From positions 1-17,505 of the forward strand of contig JBATSO010000063.1 in NCBI GenBank assembly GCA_049293335.1: 17,505 nucleotides of DNA, read 5' to 3'. The stretch is from JAGXIT01 sp049293335. Lineage in GTDB: Bacteria; Patescibacteriota; Saccharimonadia; Saccharimonadales; UBA4665. A program made the position numbers and the translations under genes. The notes beneath the pieces were generated by a model. That model was not told the origin of the DNA. It saw only the letters and a program-made list of their open reading frames with translations, and made no database searches. Shown one piece after another: positions 1 through 7,111 of this stretch; the stretch's first letter is position 1; the number at the start of each line of letters is the position of its first letter.

Positions 1-135
1 GCTCCTTCGGGAGCAAGACAGAGAAAGGCGCTCAGGCACTCGCGACAGTACTATCTTTGTGCACCACTACGTGGCGCACAAACCCCACGAGCTATTTCGC
101 ATCACTAGCTGCGTTGGGGTAGTGAGCAGTTACGT
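1..135. other. Hairpin-rich non-coding stretch of unknown identity
   Basis: No reading frame is supported here. Three stem-loops can be drawn: 1-14, a 5-bp stem closed by a TTCG tetraloop; 56-82, seven pairs TTTGTGC/GCACAAA, one A/C mismatch, then CCAC/GTGG with a 3-nt loop; and 82-120, ACCCCA/TGGGGT continuing through CG and AGCTA pairs with two single-base bulges (111 and 114) and an 11-nt loop. The last two are adjacent and share base 82. This density of stable helices suggests the 3' part of an RNA gene that begins before the window, or a structured leader of the gene at 165. I do not recognise an RNA family, and no T-tract marks a terminator. Confidence 0.4.
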
Positions 136-164
136 CGCAAGTAATTGACACTGATACTGCTTCT

Positions 165-617
165 ATGACACAACAGGATTTACGCAACTTACTTCTTGCA
201 AAATACCCTGAGCAAGATTTCCCAGACATTCATAAGCTACTGCAAAGTGGCCTACTTCTAACCCGTTTTTTCAATGAAGAGCGTTTACCAATTGCGTTAA
301 TGAGCGGAACTGATAGGGATTTTTCATCAACCTTATCCTATCAAGGTGAAAAAGGGGAAGAGCAGATTATTCGGGCTAATAATCTAGATCCGTCGCGGGT
401 TACTTACTTAGCCCAGCAGCGCACCTCTCAAAGATCGTTGGACGGCGGTGAGCCAATGGTGAATTTTGGATCATTCTACGGAAATGTACTGCTTGTATAC
501 GATCCACGTTATGTGCAAAGGCTGGGTAACACATCGTCTGGGCTTAGCTATTTCCCAGAAGGGGCACATCGAGCATTACTTGCAATAGTTCGCTCCCCCG
601 AGCAAGCAAGTTTATAG
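165..617 (+). CDS. Hypothetical protein, 150 aa
   Basis: This is a soluble-looking 150-residue protein with no signal peptide, no membrane segment and no motif I recognise. The C-terminal half is the most protein-like part: a GSFYGN...LVYDPRYV stretch at about residues 101-117, then YFPEGAHRALLAIV at about 129-142, which reads as alternating beta strands and turns of a compact alpha/beta domain. The ATG at 165 has no Shine-Dalgarno sequence. It stands alone between the structured stretch at 1-135 and the palindrome at 711. No neighbour suggests a job, and its function is unknown. It could belong to the same accessory region as the sigma-factor block, but it lies outside the bracketing palindromes. 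Confidence 0.6.
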   Translation: MTQQDLRNLLLAKYPEQDFPDIHKLLQSGLLLTRFFNEERLPIALMSGTDRDFSSTLSYQGEKGEEQIIRANNLDPSRVTYLAQQRTSQRSLDGGEPMVNFGSFYGNVLLVYDPRYVQRLGNTSSGLSYFPEGAHRALLAIVRSPEQASL

Positions 618-710
618 ACGTTTTCTTATTTTCAAAACTCCAAGAATCTGTCTAGCAGTACAGCGAGTCGAGTGGGGGCAACCTACCGAAGATCTCATTT
701 CTGGCATTTT

Positions 711-754
711 AATCTCAGGGTACGACCCAATCGATTGGGTCGTACCCTGAGATT
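711..754. repeat. Perfect 44-bp palindrome, full copy
   Basis: Each half is 22 nt and the two halves are exact reverse complements, centred on TCGA at 731-734. The left arm begins AATCTCAGGG and the centre reads CCCAATCGATTGGG. A half copy lies at 3422-3452. It sits 17 nt past the stop of the minus-strand gene ending at 772, so it could act as a bidirectional transcription block, but neither side has a T-tract. It may be a dispersed genomic repeat or the boundary of an acquired segment. Confidence 0.85.
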
Positions 755-771
755 CCATAAAGGTATGCCGC

Positions 772-1662
772 CTAACGATGGCTTCTTATAAGCTTGTCGA
801 CTGGCATAATGTTCATTTTTTTGTAATCAATCCCGGTGTGACTTTCAGTACCTGAGGCTTGCCGCATATCATGCTGGGTGATGAATAGAGCGCGTGTACC
901 GTTCGGGCTTGATTGGGCGAAGTAGTCAGTTGAAGCAACATCCTCTTCACTTTGATATAGCGTAGAAGTTGGATGGGCGAAAGAAATCATTACATAATCA
1001 CCTTTCTTTAATTCCGTAAGCGGCGCATTTCTACCCTGTTTTACTATTTGTACAGATGACAAGTCAATTGATTTCGTGTAGTTTTTGCCTTTATGCAGAT
1101 AGTCAACTGTTGCAATAGACTCTTGCATATCAGTGATCGTGGCGCCAGAAACTACCATGTCTCCTACGTACTTTTCTGCAAAATAGGTGGTAACAGCAGC
1201 ATACTCACAATCAATCAGCAATTGCTTTTGCAAATCTTCAGCCGAGATGTGTGGCTCACCTGTAATTTTGAACTTGAGATTCTTGAAATCAGTTTGCTCG
1301 AAACCTAAGATTCTTTGGGGTGTATTATTTGGTATGATTCGTGAATATATTGCATCTTTACATGATGATACGTCAACGGTCATAATCGATGCATCATCTT
1401 TTACAAGCGGGTTACCGTGAAACCAGTTGGTTACAGCGCCCGCTCCAACAGTACCTACCCCTAATGCAAACACCAACAGTGCCATTCCGGGTGCAGATTT
1501 AATAGATGTTTTCATAGTTAGTAACTCCTTGAGACGTCTAATGATGTTTGGCTTATTGCCGCTACCAATACAACTCATAATTTCTTTAGTAAATAACTCG
1601 TTTGGTTCGTAATGAGTGCGAACCGCGCCCATGGCGAATAGACTTTCGTCGAGATTTTTCAT
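772..1662 (-). CDS. Probable membrane-anchored anti-sigma factor
   Basis: This 296-aa protein has a short cytoplasmic N-terminus (1-55), one membrane segment at about 57-78 (GMALLVFALGVGTVGAGAV) and a large extracytoplasmic domain of about 215 residues that I do not recognise. Its ATG overlaps the stop of the sigma-factor gene by 4 nt (ATGA, 1659-1662), and a strong Shine-Dalgarno AAGGAG lies 6 nt upstream inside the sigma gene, so the two are translationally coupled. ECF sigma factors are commonly paired this way with a single-pass anti-sigma factor whose cytoplasmic part holds the sigma factor. That role is inferred from order and topology. The N-terminus shows no zinc-binding HxxxCxxC anti-sigma motif. 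The external domain may sense an envelope signal. Confidence 0.6.
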   Translation of the reverse strand: MKNLDESLFAMGAVRTHYEPNELFTKEIMSCIGSGNKPNIIRRLKELLTMKTSIKSAPGMALLVFALGVGTVGAGAVTNWFHGNPLVKDDASIMTVDVSSCKDAIYSRIIPNNTPQRILGFEQTDFKNLKFKITGEPHISAEDLQKQLLIDCEYAAVTTYFAEKYVGDMVVSGATITDMQESIATVDYLHKGKNYTKSIDLSSVQIVKQGRNAPLTELKKGDYVMISFAHPTSTLYQSEEDVASTDYFAQSSPNGTRALFITQHDMRQASGTESHTGIDYKKMNIMPVDKLIRSHR

Positions 1663-2183
1663 CGCAACTCCTTTCTTAGTTGTTCTTTGGCTCGTCTTAA
1701 CCAGCTTTTTACGGTATTTTCGTTCGTGTCCATTATTTCAGCAATAGTTGCTATGCCCAACCCCTGCCAGTAAAAAAGACTTATACTTATTTGAAGTTTT
1801 AAAGGAAGCTTTCGGACTGCCAAAAATAACTCACTATATAATGCTTGTATTTCTGGCGTTGGTTGCGGATCAATAATTCTTTCAGCAGCCTCATCGTAAA
1901 GCGCTGTTTGGTGTTTACGTTTACGGAGTGTATCGAGTGCCTTGTTGGTAGCGATTTTGAATAACCAGGTGCTAAATTTTTTACTTTGATCAAACCTAGC
2001 CAGTTTGTAGTACGCTGTAATAAAAGCATCTTGAGCGATATCTTTTGCTACATCCTCATCATGAACCACCGCAAAACAATGTCGATATAATGCTGTTTTG
2101 TAACGATCGATAAGCAAAGCGTACGCATTCTCTTCGCCGTCCAAAGTACTCTGAATAAGAACCGTATCGGTTTTGTTTTGCAT
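1659..2183 (-). CDS. ECF-type RNA polymerase sigma factor
   Basis: This is a two-domain sigma-70 family protein of 174 aa. Region 2 spans about 19-90, with the core-binding and -10-recognition part DIAQDAFITAYYKLARFD and the FSTWLFKIATNKALDTLRKRK segment. Region 4 spans about 113-172, with a helix-turn-helix IATIAEIMDTNENTVKSWLRRA. Regions 1 and 3 are absent, as in ECF factors. The ATG at 2183 is preferred. An upstream TTG at 2219 is open in frame but would add 12 unconserved-looking residues and would lie within the probable promoter. There is no Shine-Dalgarno before 2183. The gene is followed with 4-nt overlap by the probable anti-sigma factor, making a classic signal-responsive pair, probably autoregulated. 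Confidence 0.92.
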   Translation of the reverse strand: MQNKTDTVLIQSTLDGEENAYALLIDRYKTALYRHCFAVVHDEDVAKDIAQDAFITAYYKLARFDQSKKFSTWLFKIATNKALDTLRKRKHQTALYDEAAERIIDPQPTPEIQALYSELFLAVRKLPLKLQISISLFYWQGLGIATIAEIMDTNENTVKSWLRRAKEQLRKELR

Positions 2184-2184
2184 A

Positions 2185-2217
2185 CTATATATACGTATCA
2201 CAGCACAGAATAGTTGC
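2185..2217 (-). promoter_or_regulatory. Candidate ECF-type promoter of the sigma-factor operon
   Basis: Reading the minus strand, GCAAC (2217-2213) is followed after 17 nt by CGTA (2195-2192). The general ECF promoter pattern is an AAC-containing -35 element and a CGT-containing -10 element at about this spacing. Transcription would then start almost at the ATG (2183), giving a leaderless mRNA. This would fit autoregulation, but the motifs are short and could occur by chance. Confidence 0.35.
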
Positions 2218-2226
2218 AAGCTAATT

Positions 2227-2283
2227 TAGACAAAAATAGCTTGTGATAATTTAGTGCAACTTCACGTTTTGTCTAGCGTGAAG
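2227..2283. promoter_or_regulatory. Overlapping inverted repeats upstream of the sigma gene
   Basis: Two dyads overlap in the 240-bp gap upstream of the sigma gene. TAGACAAAA (2227-2235) is complementary to TTTTGTCTA (2267-2275). CTTCACG (2260-2266) is complementary to CGTGAAG (2277-2283) with a 10-nt loop. Only one could form as a hairpin at a time, or one could be a protein-binding dyad. The rest of 2284-2423 shows nothing I can assign. Confidence 0.35.
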
Positions 2284-2423
2284 CCCATAGAACTTTAGGC
2301 ACATACGAATCTTCAACGAGTTACGTTCGATGTACGACACGCGTTAGCTAAATAATTTGCAGTTCCTTGGCGCCATCTGTTAGAAGTCCGACCTCATTGT
2401 CTTTAAGTTGCTAAGATTATTCT

Positions 2424-2885
2424 CTATAGGCCCATATTGTCTTTTTGATATCTCTCAAACTCACCACTAGCAACAGCATTGATTATTTCACTAACAACTT
2501 CATCCCTTTCGATTTTTAGCCGTTGGATAAATGCTTTGCTAATCGACGTTTGCTTATCATGCTGCAAACCCCATATAGCCATCTCAAGCAGAACTGGCGC
2601 AAGACTCCAACCCGTATCGGTCGCTCGGTAAATATTCTGATTTTTTAGCACATCGTCTTGTTGCCTAGTAATGAGGCCTGCTCTTTCGAGTCGAACTAGC
2701 CTCTCTGCCAATATATTGGTCGAAATACCTTCAACTACAGCGAAGTCACTAAAACGAGTTTTGTTGTAAAATAGCATATCGCGTAAGATAAGCAATGTCC
2801 ATCTATCCCCAAATAAATCTAGGCTAAACGCAATCGGGCAGTTCGAACGTCGATTAGATGGTGATGAGGCACTTTGCTTCTGCAT
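2424..2885 (-). CDS. HxlR-family (MarR-like) transcriptional regulator
   Basis: This is a winged helix-turn-helix protein of 153 aa. The family signature is clear: CPIAFSLDLFGDRWTLLILRD near residues 16-36, then RFSDFAVVEGISTNILAERLVRLERAGLI and the wing. The cysteine in CPI (residue 16) corresponds to the conserved N-terminal cysteine that in some HxlR proteins, such as YodB, senses electrophiles or oxidants. The tail after residue about 110 is longer than usual and helical. The start is either ATG 2885, with AGGTG just upstream, or GTG 2891. A TATAAT at 2899-2894 on the same strand puts the transcript start within a few bases of the start codon. It is divergent from the DUF1761-like gene, which it probably represses. 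Confidence 0.9.
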   Translation of the reverse strand: MQKQSASSPSNRRSNCPIAFSLDLFGDRWTLLILRDMLFYNKTRFSDFAVVEGISTNILAERLVRLERAGLITRQQDDVLKNQNIYRATDTGWSLAPVLLEMAIWGLQHDKQTSISKAFIQRLKIERDEVVSEIINAVASGEFERYQKDNMGL

Positions 2886-2942
2886 TATCACCTATTATAC
2901 CTCAGAACTCATACCTCACTTGTATTTTGCAAGTTAGTTACT

Positions 2943-2965
2943 ATATACTTTGGTGAGAAGTATAT
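2943..2965. promoter_or_regulatory. Operator-like dyad between the HxlR gene and its divergent neighbour
   Basis: ATATACTT (2943-2950) and AAGTATAT (2958-2965) form an exact 8-bp inverted repeat with a 7-nt spacer. HxlR dimers bind AT-rich dyads of this kind. It lies 20 bp before the ATG at 2985, placed to block transcription of the membrane-protein gene. Assignment to this HxlR protein is inference. Confidence 0.55.
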
Positions 2966-2984
2966 TTATGAAAGGGCACTCTAT

Positions 2985-3401
2985 ATGGAAATAAATATCA
3001 ATTGGTTTGCGGTTGCGCTTGCGACATTCGTAGTCACACTTATCTCGGCGGCATGGTACGGAAAAATTTTTGCTGTTTCTTGGGAAAAATCTACTGGAGT
3101 TACTTCAAAAGCCTTGGCTGGCGCGTATGGGAAAAAGCATTATCTTGTATTACTTCTGACCAATTTACTTAGCGTTATCGGAGTAACGTTGATAGTTACC
3201 ACCGTGTCGGCATATGCAAAGAATACTTCAGTATGGCTAGCGCTTGCGACAGGTTTCGGGCTATGGTTGACACTTTCGGCGACAACATTGTTACAACATA
3301 ATGTGTTTGAGATGAAATCACGTGTACTTACAGCAATAAACATCGCGTATCAACTAGTAATATACCTAACGAGTGCTCTAGTCGTGTACCTATTCCAGTA
3401 A
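2985..3401 (+). CDS. DUF1761-like small membrane protein
   Basis: This 138-aa protein has four predicted membrane segments, at about 5-25, 52-75, 83-104 and 113-137. The N-terminus, NINWFAVALATFVVTLISAAWYGKIF followed by a tryptophan and a polar loop, resembles the DUF1761 pattern of an AWYG/LWYS motif at the end of the first helix. The family has no established biochemical function. An ATG at 2985 with AAAGGG 8 nt upstream is chosen over upstream in-frame codons, because translation before it gives a non-membrane leader that overlaps the HxlR gene. The gene is divergent from the HxlR regulator and is its most likely target. Confidence 0.75.
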   Translation: MEININWFAVALATFVVTLISAAWYGKIFAVSWEKSTGVTSKALAGAYGKKHYLVLLLTNLLSVIGVTLIVTTVSAYAKNTSVWLALATGFGLWLTLSATTLLQHNVFEMKSRVLTAINIAYQLVIYLTSALVVYLFQ

Positions 3402-3421
3402 ACTGAGTGTATGTAAATCAT

Positions 3422-3452
3422 GACCCAATCGATCGGGTCGTACCCTGAGATT
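3422..3452. repeat. Half copy of the 44-bp palindrome
   Basis: These 31 nt match the centre and right arm of the palindrome at 711-754 with one substitution (T to C in the central GATTGGG). The left arm is lost beyond GACCC. The copy lies 20 nt past the stop of the DUF1761-like gene and closes the block that begins at 711. Confidence 0.8.
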
Positions 3453-3523
3453 TAGGAATGAGCCATGGAACGATGCGCGCACGCTATGCGTGTAGCAGCT
3501 TTGGCACGGCCCCCATATTCGCT

Positions 3524-3832
3524 TTAATGGCCAGGATTTGTGTTTTCGGGTGTCATTTCTTCATTGTAGGCTTGTCTGCGACGTTCGATGATGGGCACTG
3601 CCTCAGCCTCAAAGTTATCCCCAAGATCCTCTCTGGGAAAGAGAATATCAACATCACCAATTACCTGTACTGACGCGTCTGGACCCAATTCTGCCCGCCC
3701 ATCCTCCATGGGTGTGGCTATGCCCAACTTGGCCGCCCATAGCCCCAGCCGCTCTCGACGTCCTGCAAGCCCTGCCTCTTGAGGTCGCTTTCTAGGAGTA
3801 TCACCAGTCAATTTGTTCCATAATCTACCCAC
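3524..3832 (-). CDS. Hypothetical protein, 102 aa
   Basis: This is a charged, soluble, 102-residue protein that begins with GTG at 3832. I do not recognise it. Its basic N-terminus (GRLWNKLTGDTPRKR) is followed by an acidic middle with a VQVIGDVDILFPREDLGDNFEAEA stretch (about 55-78) and a polar tail. Supporting a real gene are a sensible composition and a promoter-like TTGGAG-N16-TATAAA upstream (3898-3871). Against it are the non-ATG start, absence of a Shine-Dalgarno and open frames on the plus strand over the same bases. It is separate from the envelope cluster that follows on the same strand. Confidence 0.45.
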   Translation of the reverse strand: MGRLWNKLTGDTPRKRPQEAGLAGRRERLGLWAAKLGIATPMEDGRAELGPDASVQVIGDVDILFPREDLGDNFEAEAVPIIERRRQAYNEEMTPENTNPGH

Positions 3833-3854
3833 GTGTGATGCCGCTAATTATTCT

Positions 3855-3898
3855 GCCCGTTTGGGCTCAGTTTATACTGACATAAGACTGTACTCCAA
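3855..3898 (-). promoter_or_regulatory. Candidate promoter of the 102-aa hypothetical gene
   Basis: On the minus strand TTGGAG (3898-3893), a 16-nt spacer and TATAAA (3876-3871) resemble a housekeeping promoter. A short GCCC/GGGC hairpin (3866-3855) would lie at the very 5' end of the transcript, about 25 nt before the GTG. Confidence 0.4.
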
Positions 3899-3940
3899 TC
3901 GGGTAGGTCCGTCAATACGAATCTTATGCAATTAACTTAT

Positions 3941-5194
3941 CTAACACATCTCAAGTTCTTTGATGGTGCTAGGAGTGAGTTCACCTAGGGAGAGGAGTGT
4001 CGCTAGGTATTTATTGTAGGTGGCTACCTGTTCGGGGGCATGTGGGGAAATTTTTAACAAGACCGCCATTTCTTCATTGCGCACAACCTTTTGAATGTGG
4101 GTAAGATAGTTATCGCTACCAAATAATAGTGCGGCTGTATTGTCGTGGTACCGAACGACCAGGCTTTTTACATGCGAGGCTTTTGCCCTTTCGGGTGCTG
4201 ACAAACCATTACTTTGGTTCGATTGTGGCAAAAAGGACTGCAAAGAGTATGGGAATGAACGAACCCGATAATCCTCGGCGGGCTGTTTAGGAACAATCAC
4301 TGTGGCGCCGCCCGCCTGCGCTCGACTGAGCATAAGAGCTAGCTTGCCATCAGGCTTATACTGAGATGTGTACAGAATGGTCTGGGGTTTCGGCGTTGCC
4401 AATGCGCCGTCAAAAATGTGCTCGTTGCGTTCTGGGTCAATCAGCTTTTCGGCTGCCTGGTGAATAAACGGCAAACGCGCAGGGTCGCCTACGTTATTGT
4501 AGTCATGAAACAATGTTACCCAGTCGTTGGGGTCCTTTTGCCAAACGTGTCCACCCGCACTCCTAAGCGGGGCGCCAGGCTCGATAAGGCGCATAATAAC
4601 TTCGCCCATATGTTGACCGCGGATGCCCGTGAACGTTACGGCCATGTTGTTCATGGTTTTTGTGTCGGATGTTGTGAGGTTGCCGGTGCTGAGCGTGGCA
4701 CTAGAACGCTCTGGGTTTTGGTGTAGTATAACGCCACCTTTTTGATGAGCGACAGCCCAATGTTGGGCAATGTGACCACTGGCTACAATTCGCGCTCTGG
4801 TGGCGTGGCTAGAAGATTGGCGCCGAGGGCTACTGTCTTGCAAAGCATCGGCCGCTGTAAGTATATGGATCCATTTGGCGGTATGTGCGGCATTTTCGCG
4901 GCGCCGTTCTTTTTGTTCGGGCGAGAGTAGTGGCCACCAGTTCGGAAAGTCTCGGTTATGCACCCGCGTAACTGCCTGAGCATATCGCATGTCTAAGGCT
5001 ACTCTGGCGTCAACACCAGCACCGCGAGCTTTTAAAACGGCGCAAATTGCCTCAAGCACTGCACTACCTTGATCGTGCGGTGTAAGCTCAAGCTGCATAG
5101 CAAAAAGACGTGCTGACTGCGCCCGACCAACATCTTGAGCGAACTCATGCAAAAACTGTTCGTGGTGTATTGGCTGCACTTCACCATTTGACAT
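3941..5194 (-). CDS. Phospholipase D-superfamily protein
   Basis: This 417-aa protein has two PLD-like halves. The first HxK is H150-K152 followed by STGN (169-172). The second is H341-K343 followed by GSDN (359-362) and the NEEMAVLL strand (about 373-380) typical of the fold's end. The segment ILYTSQYKPDGKLALMLSRA (about 273-292) matches the strand/helix that opens the second half in cardiolipin-synthase-like members. In both motifs the aspartate expected five residues after the lysine is absent (L157, R348), while histidines and lysines are kept. The family acts on phosphodiesters, usually phospholipids and sometimes nucleic acids. There is no signal peptide or membrane segment. It is last in the minus-strand envelope cluster, with its own -10 box close to the ATG. 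Confidence 0.8.
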   Translation of the reverse strand: MSNGEVQPIHHEQFLHEFAQDVGRAQSARLFAMQLELTPHDQGSAVLEAICAVLKARGAGVDARVALDMRYAQAVTRVHNRDFPNWWPLLSPEQKERRRENAAHTAKWIHILTAADALQDSSPRRQSSSHATRARIVASGHIAQHWAVAHQKGGVILHQNPERSSATLSTGNLTTSDTKTMNNMAVTFTGIRGQHMGEVIMRLIEPGAPLRSAGGHVWQKDPNDWVTLFHDYNNVGDPARLPFIHQAAEKLIDPERNEHIFDGALATPKPQTILYTSQYKPDGKLALMLSRAQAGGATVIVPKQPAEDYRVRSFPYSLQSFLPQSNQSNGLSAPERAKASHVKSLVVRYHDNTAALLFGSDNYLTHIQKVVRNEEMAVLLKISPHAPEQVATYNKYLATLLSLGELTPSTIKELEMC

Positions 5195-5202
5195 ATGCGG
5201 TA

Positions 5203-5208
5203 ATTATA
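5203..5208 (-). promoter_or_regulatory. -10 box immediately before the PLD-family gene
   Basis: TATAAT on the minus strand ends 8 nt before the ATG at 5194, so the transcript would begin at or next to the start codon (leaderless). No convincing -35 element is seen, and no Shine-Dalgarno is present. Confidence 0.45.
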
Positions 5209-5293
5209 CAGCACTATTTATTCGGTTATTTATCTATAATCCTCGGGACTATACGATTAGAATATTGACATTCCCAAAGTATAGCGTTAGGCG

Positions 5294-7084
5294 CTACCGA
5301 GGTACTCGGCCCGTTTTGACGGCCCAGTTTTGAATGGAATAGTAGCGATCGGCGTCGGTGTTAATGGTGTGTTCTTTCAGGCCTGCCACATACCCGCGTG
5401 TTACATACAATGCGTTAGGCTGGTATAGGGCCAGTGCTGGGGCATCTTCTTGCCAAGCTTTTAGGAACGGCTTGTATTTGAGTGTTCGCACTGCTACATC
5501 TTGGCGAGTACGCCCCGCCTCGAGTGCGGCATCGGCTACGGCCGACTTATATTCCGAAAAGTTTAATCGGTTGCTACTACGTACATCGGCCTGTGAACTA
5601 TCCCAATACACAAATACGTCAGGGTCGGGCCCAATGGCAATGCCATAAAGCACGGCATCGTAAGAGTGTGTTTCAACCGCACCCTGAAAGTCGGAGGTTG
5701 CTTGCAGCACGGGTTCTACAATAACGCCCAGTGACTTCCAGGTTTTTTTAAGCTGTTCTAAAACTTTCTTATTGTCGGGCGTGTCTTCGGCGAGTAGTTG
5801 AAAACGAAGTTGCTTATTATCTTTGCTACGTACACCGCCCTTGCCCTTGACCCAGCCTGCTTGGTCTAGAGTAGTCGCGGCTGCGGCAAGGTCAAAGCTT
5901 GGCTGAGCATACGTTTTATCGTACGCAAACTGGCTTTTTAATACGGGAGCGTTCACAATTTTTGTTTGGTATTCGAGCGCCCGAACAATTGCTTGTCTGT
6001 CAGCGGCGAGCACTAGAGCTCGGCGAACAGCCGTGTCGCTTAGCACGCCAGTACTGGTTTTAAAGAACACCATGGTGGCGGCTGTGGTACTAAAGTTATA
6101 CACGTGTGAAGAGGCGTCTTTCCGAATAGGCTCGGGGAGGTTCTGCAAGCCAGCCGCTCCCTCTACAAGCCGCCGTTTATACGCTGTTAAGAGTTTTTCG
6201 GGTGACTCGTACGTATGTAAAATAAAACCATCGAGCTTAGGTCGGCCCGCGTTATATGCATCGAAAGCTTTTAGCGAAATGAGTGCCGTGGCATCGCCTG
6301 GGTCAACGCTACTACCCAGTTGCAGAGCATCCCACTTAAACGGTCCCGCCCCGATGGGTGCGGTGGTGTTAAAATTGCTGGCGCGAATTTTGGCGGGCGC
6401 TAAGTTTTTTAACACATGTTCGGGTAGTATGCCTGTGGTCAAGCTATCAGGAAACGCCGTGAGAGCACTAGGCAAACGAAATGTTATGGTCCGAGCGTCT
6501 TGCTGCGCAATGGTAATCCCCTGCCAACTAGAAAGTAACGGTGAACGAGCGTCGGGGTTTTGAATAAGCTGATACGTAAAAACGACATCTTTGGCCGTAA
6601 GTGGCACACCATCGTGCCAGTGCAGATTTGGTTTGAGTTGCACGGTATATATTTTGCCTGATTCATCAACTTTATAGCCCGTAGCAAGGTTGCCCACCAG
6701 CATGTTAGCTTCGTCATATTTAAATAAACCTGCAAAAATAAGTCGTGAAATGCTAGTGTCGACAGGTCCTGTAGCATAAATAGGGTTGGCGTTACTGTAA
6801 GTACCCACCATGCCTTCGTTATAAATTCCGCCTGGTACAGGGCCCGATTTTAGATAAAACTGATTGAGTCCAACCGTTTGCATAACGGTAAGGGTCGTGA
6901 GCACCACAATCAAAAAAATCCACCCAGCTACAAAGCGCTGTACGTGGAGTAACTTTTCTAAACGGTTCACAAACTGGGTGTCGAACTGTTTTTCGGCCTG
7001 CTGCGTAACTGCTTCGAGCTGGTTTCGACGCCGCCGAAAAATTCTGCGAAGTCGTAGTCGTGTTGCACGGTTAAACATATTCAT
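5294..7084 (-). CDS. Membrane-anchored family 5 solute-binding protein (peptide/oligopeptide type)
   Basis: This 596-aa protein binds peptides or similar solutes outside the membrane and would hand them to an ABC importer. Residues 1-50 are a very basic, coiled-coil-like cytoplasmic tail, followed by one membrane segment at about 51-71 (FVAGWIFLIVVLTTLTVMQT), then a full SBP_bac_5 domain (about 85-590). Within that domain LHWHDGVPLTAKDVVFTYQLI is the characteristic DppA/OppA signature and SDTAVRRALVLAADRQAIV is the later conserved helix. There is no lipobox, so anchoring is by the TM helix instead of a lipid. The start is ATG 7084, with a second ATG two codons on. The gene follows secG by 27 nt. 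No permease or ATPase gene is in the window, so the partner transporter is elsewhere or absent. Confidence 0.9.
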   Translation of the reverse strand: MNMFNRATRLRLRRIFRRRRNQLEAVTQQAEKQFDTQFVNRLEKLLHVQRFVAGWIFLIVVLTTLTVMQTVGLNQFYLKSGPVPGGIYNEGMVGTYSNANPIYATGPVDTSISRLIFAGLFKYDEANMLVGNLATGYKVDESGKIYTVQLKPNLHWHDGVPLTAKDVVFTYQLIQNPDARSPLLSSWQGITIAQQDARTITFRLPSALTAFPDSLTTGILPEHVLKNLAPAKIRASNFNTTAPIGAGPFKWDALQLGSSVDPGDATALISLKAFDAYNAGRPKLDGFILHTYESPEKLLTAYKRRLVEGAAGLQNLPEPIRKDASSHVYNFSTTAATMVFFKTSTGVLSDTAVRRALVLAADRQAIVRALEYQTKIVNAPVLKSQFAYDKTYAQPSFDLAAAATTLDQAGWVKGKGGVRSKDNKQLRFQLLAEDTPDNKKVLEQLKKTWKSLGVIVEPVLQATSDFQGAVETHSYDAVLYGIAIGPDPDVFVYWDSSQADVRSSNRLNFSEYKSAVADAALEAGRTRQDVAVRTLKYKPFLKAWQEDAPALALYQPNALYVTRGYVAGLKEHTINTDADRYYSIQNWAVKTGRVPR

Positions 7085-7111
7085 ATGGTAGCACCCACCT
7101 CGCTTTTATGT

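Noticed and set aside
145..150. TTGACA as a -35 box for the gene at 165
   Set aside because: A -10 box at normal spacing would fall inside the gene, and none is present.
711..754. Palindrome as a simple intrinsic terminator
   Set aside because: No T-tract follows on either strand, and a half copy recurs at 3422, which favours a repeat or binding site, though a role in blocking transcription is not excluded.
2184..2219. TTG start extending the sigma factor by 12 residues
   Set aside because: It lies within the probable promoter and adds residues before the normal ECF N-terminus.
3458..3782. Plus-strand frames over the 102-aa minus gene
   Set aside because: They give low-complexity, Ser/Arg/Cys-rich translations with no promoter. 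The minus frame has better composition and a promoter-like sequence.
3895..3904. Third partial copy of the 44-bp palindrome (CCAATCGGGT)
   Set aside because: Only about 10 bases match and the surrounding arms do not align, so chance is sufficient.
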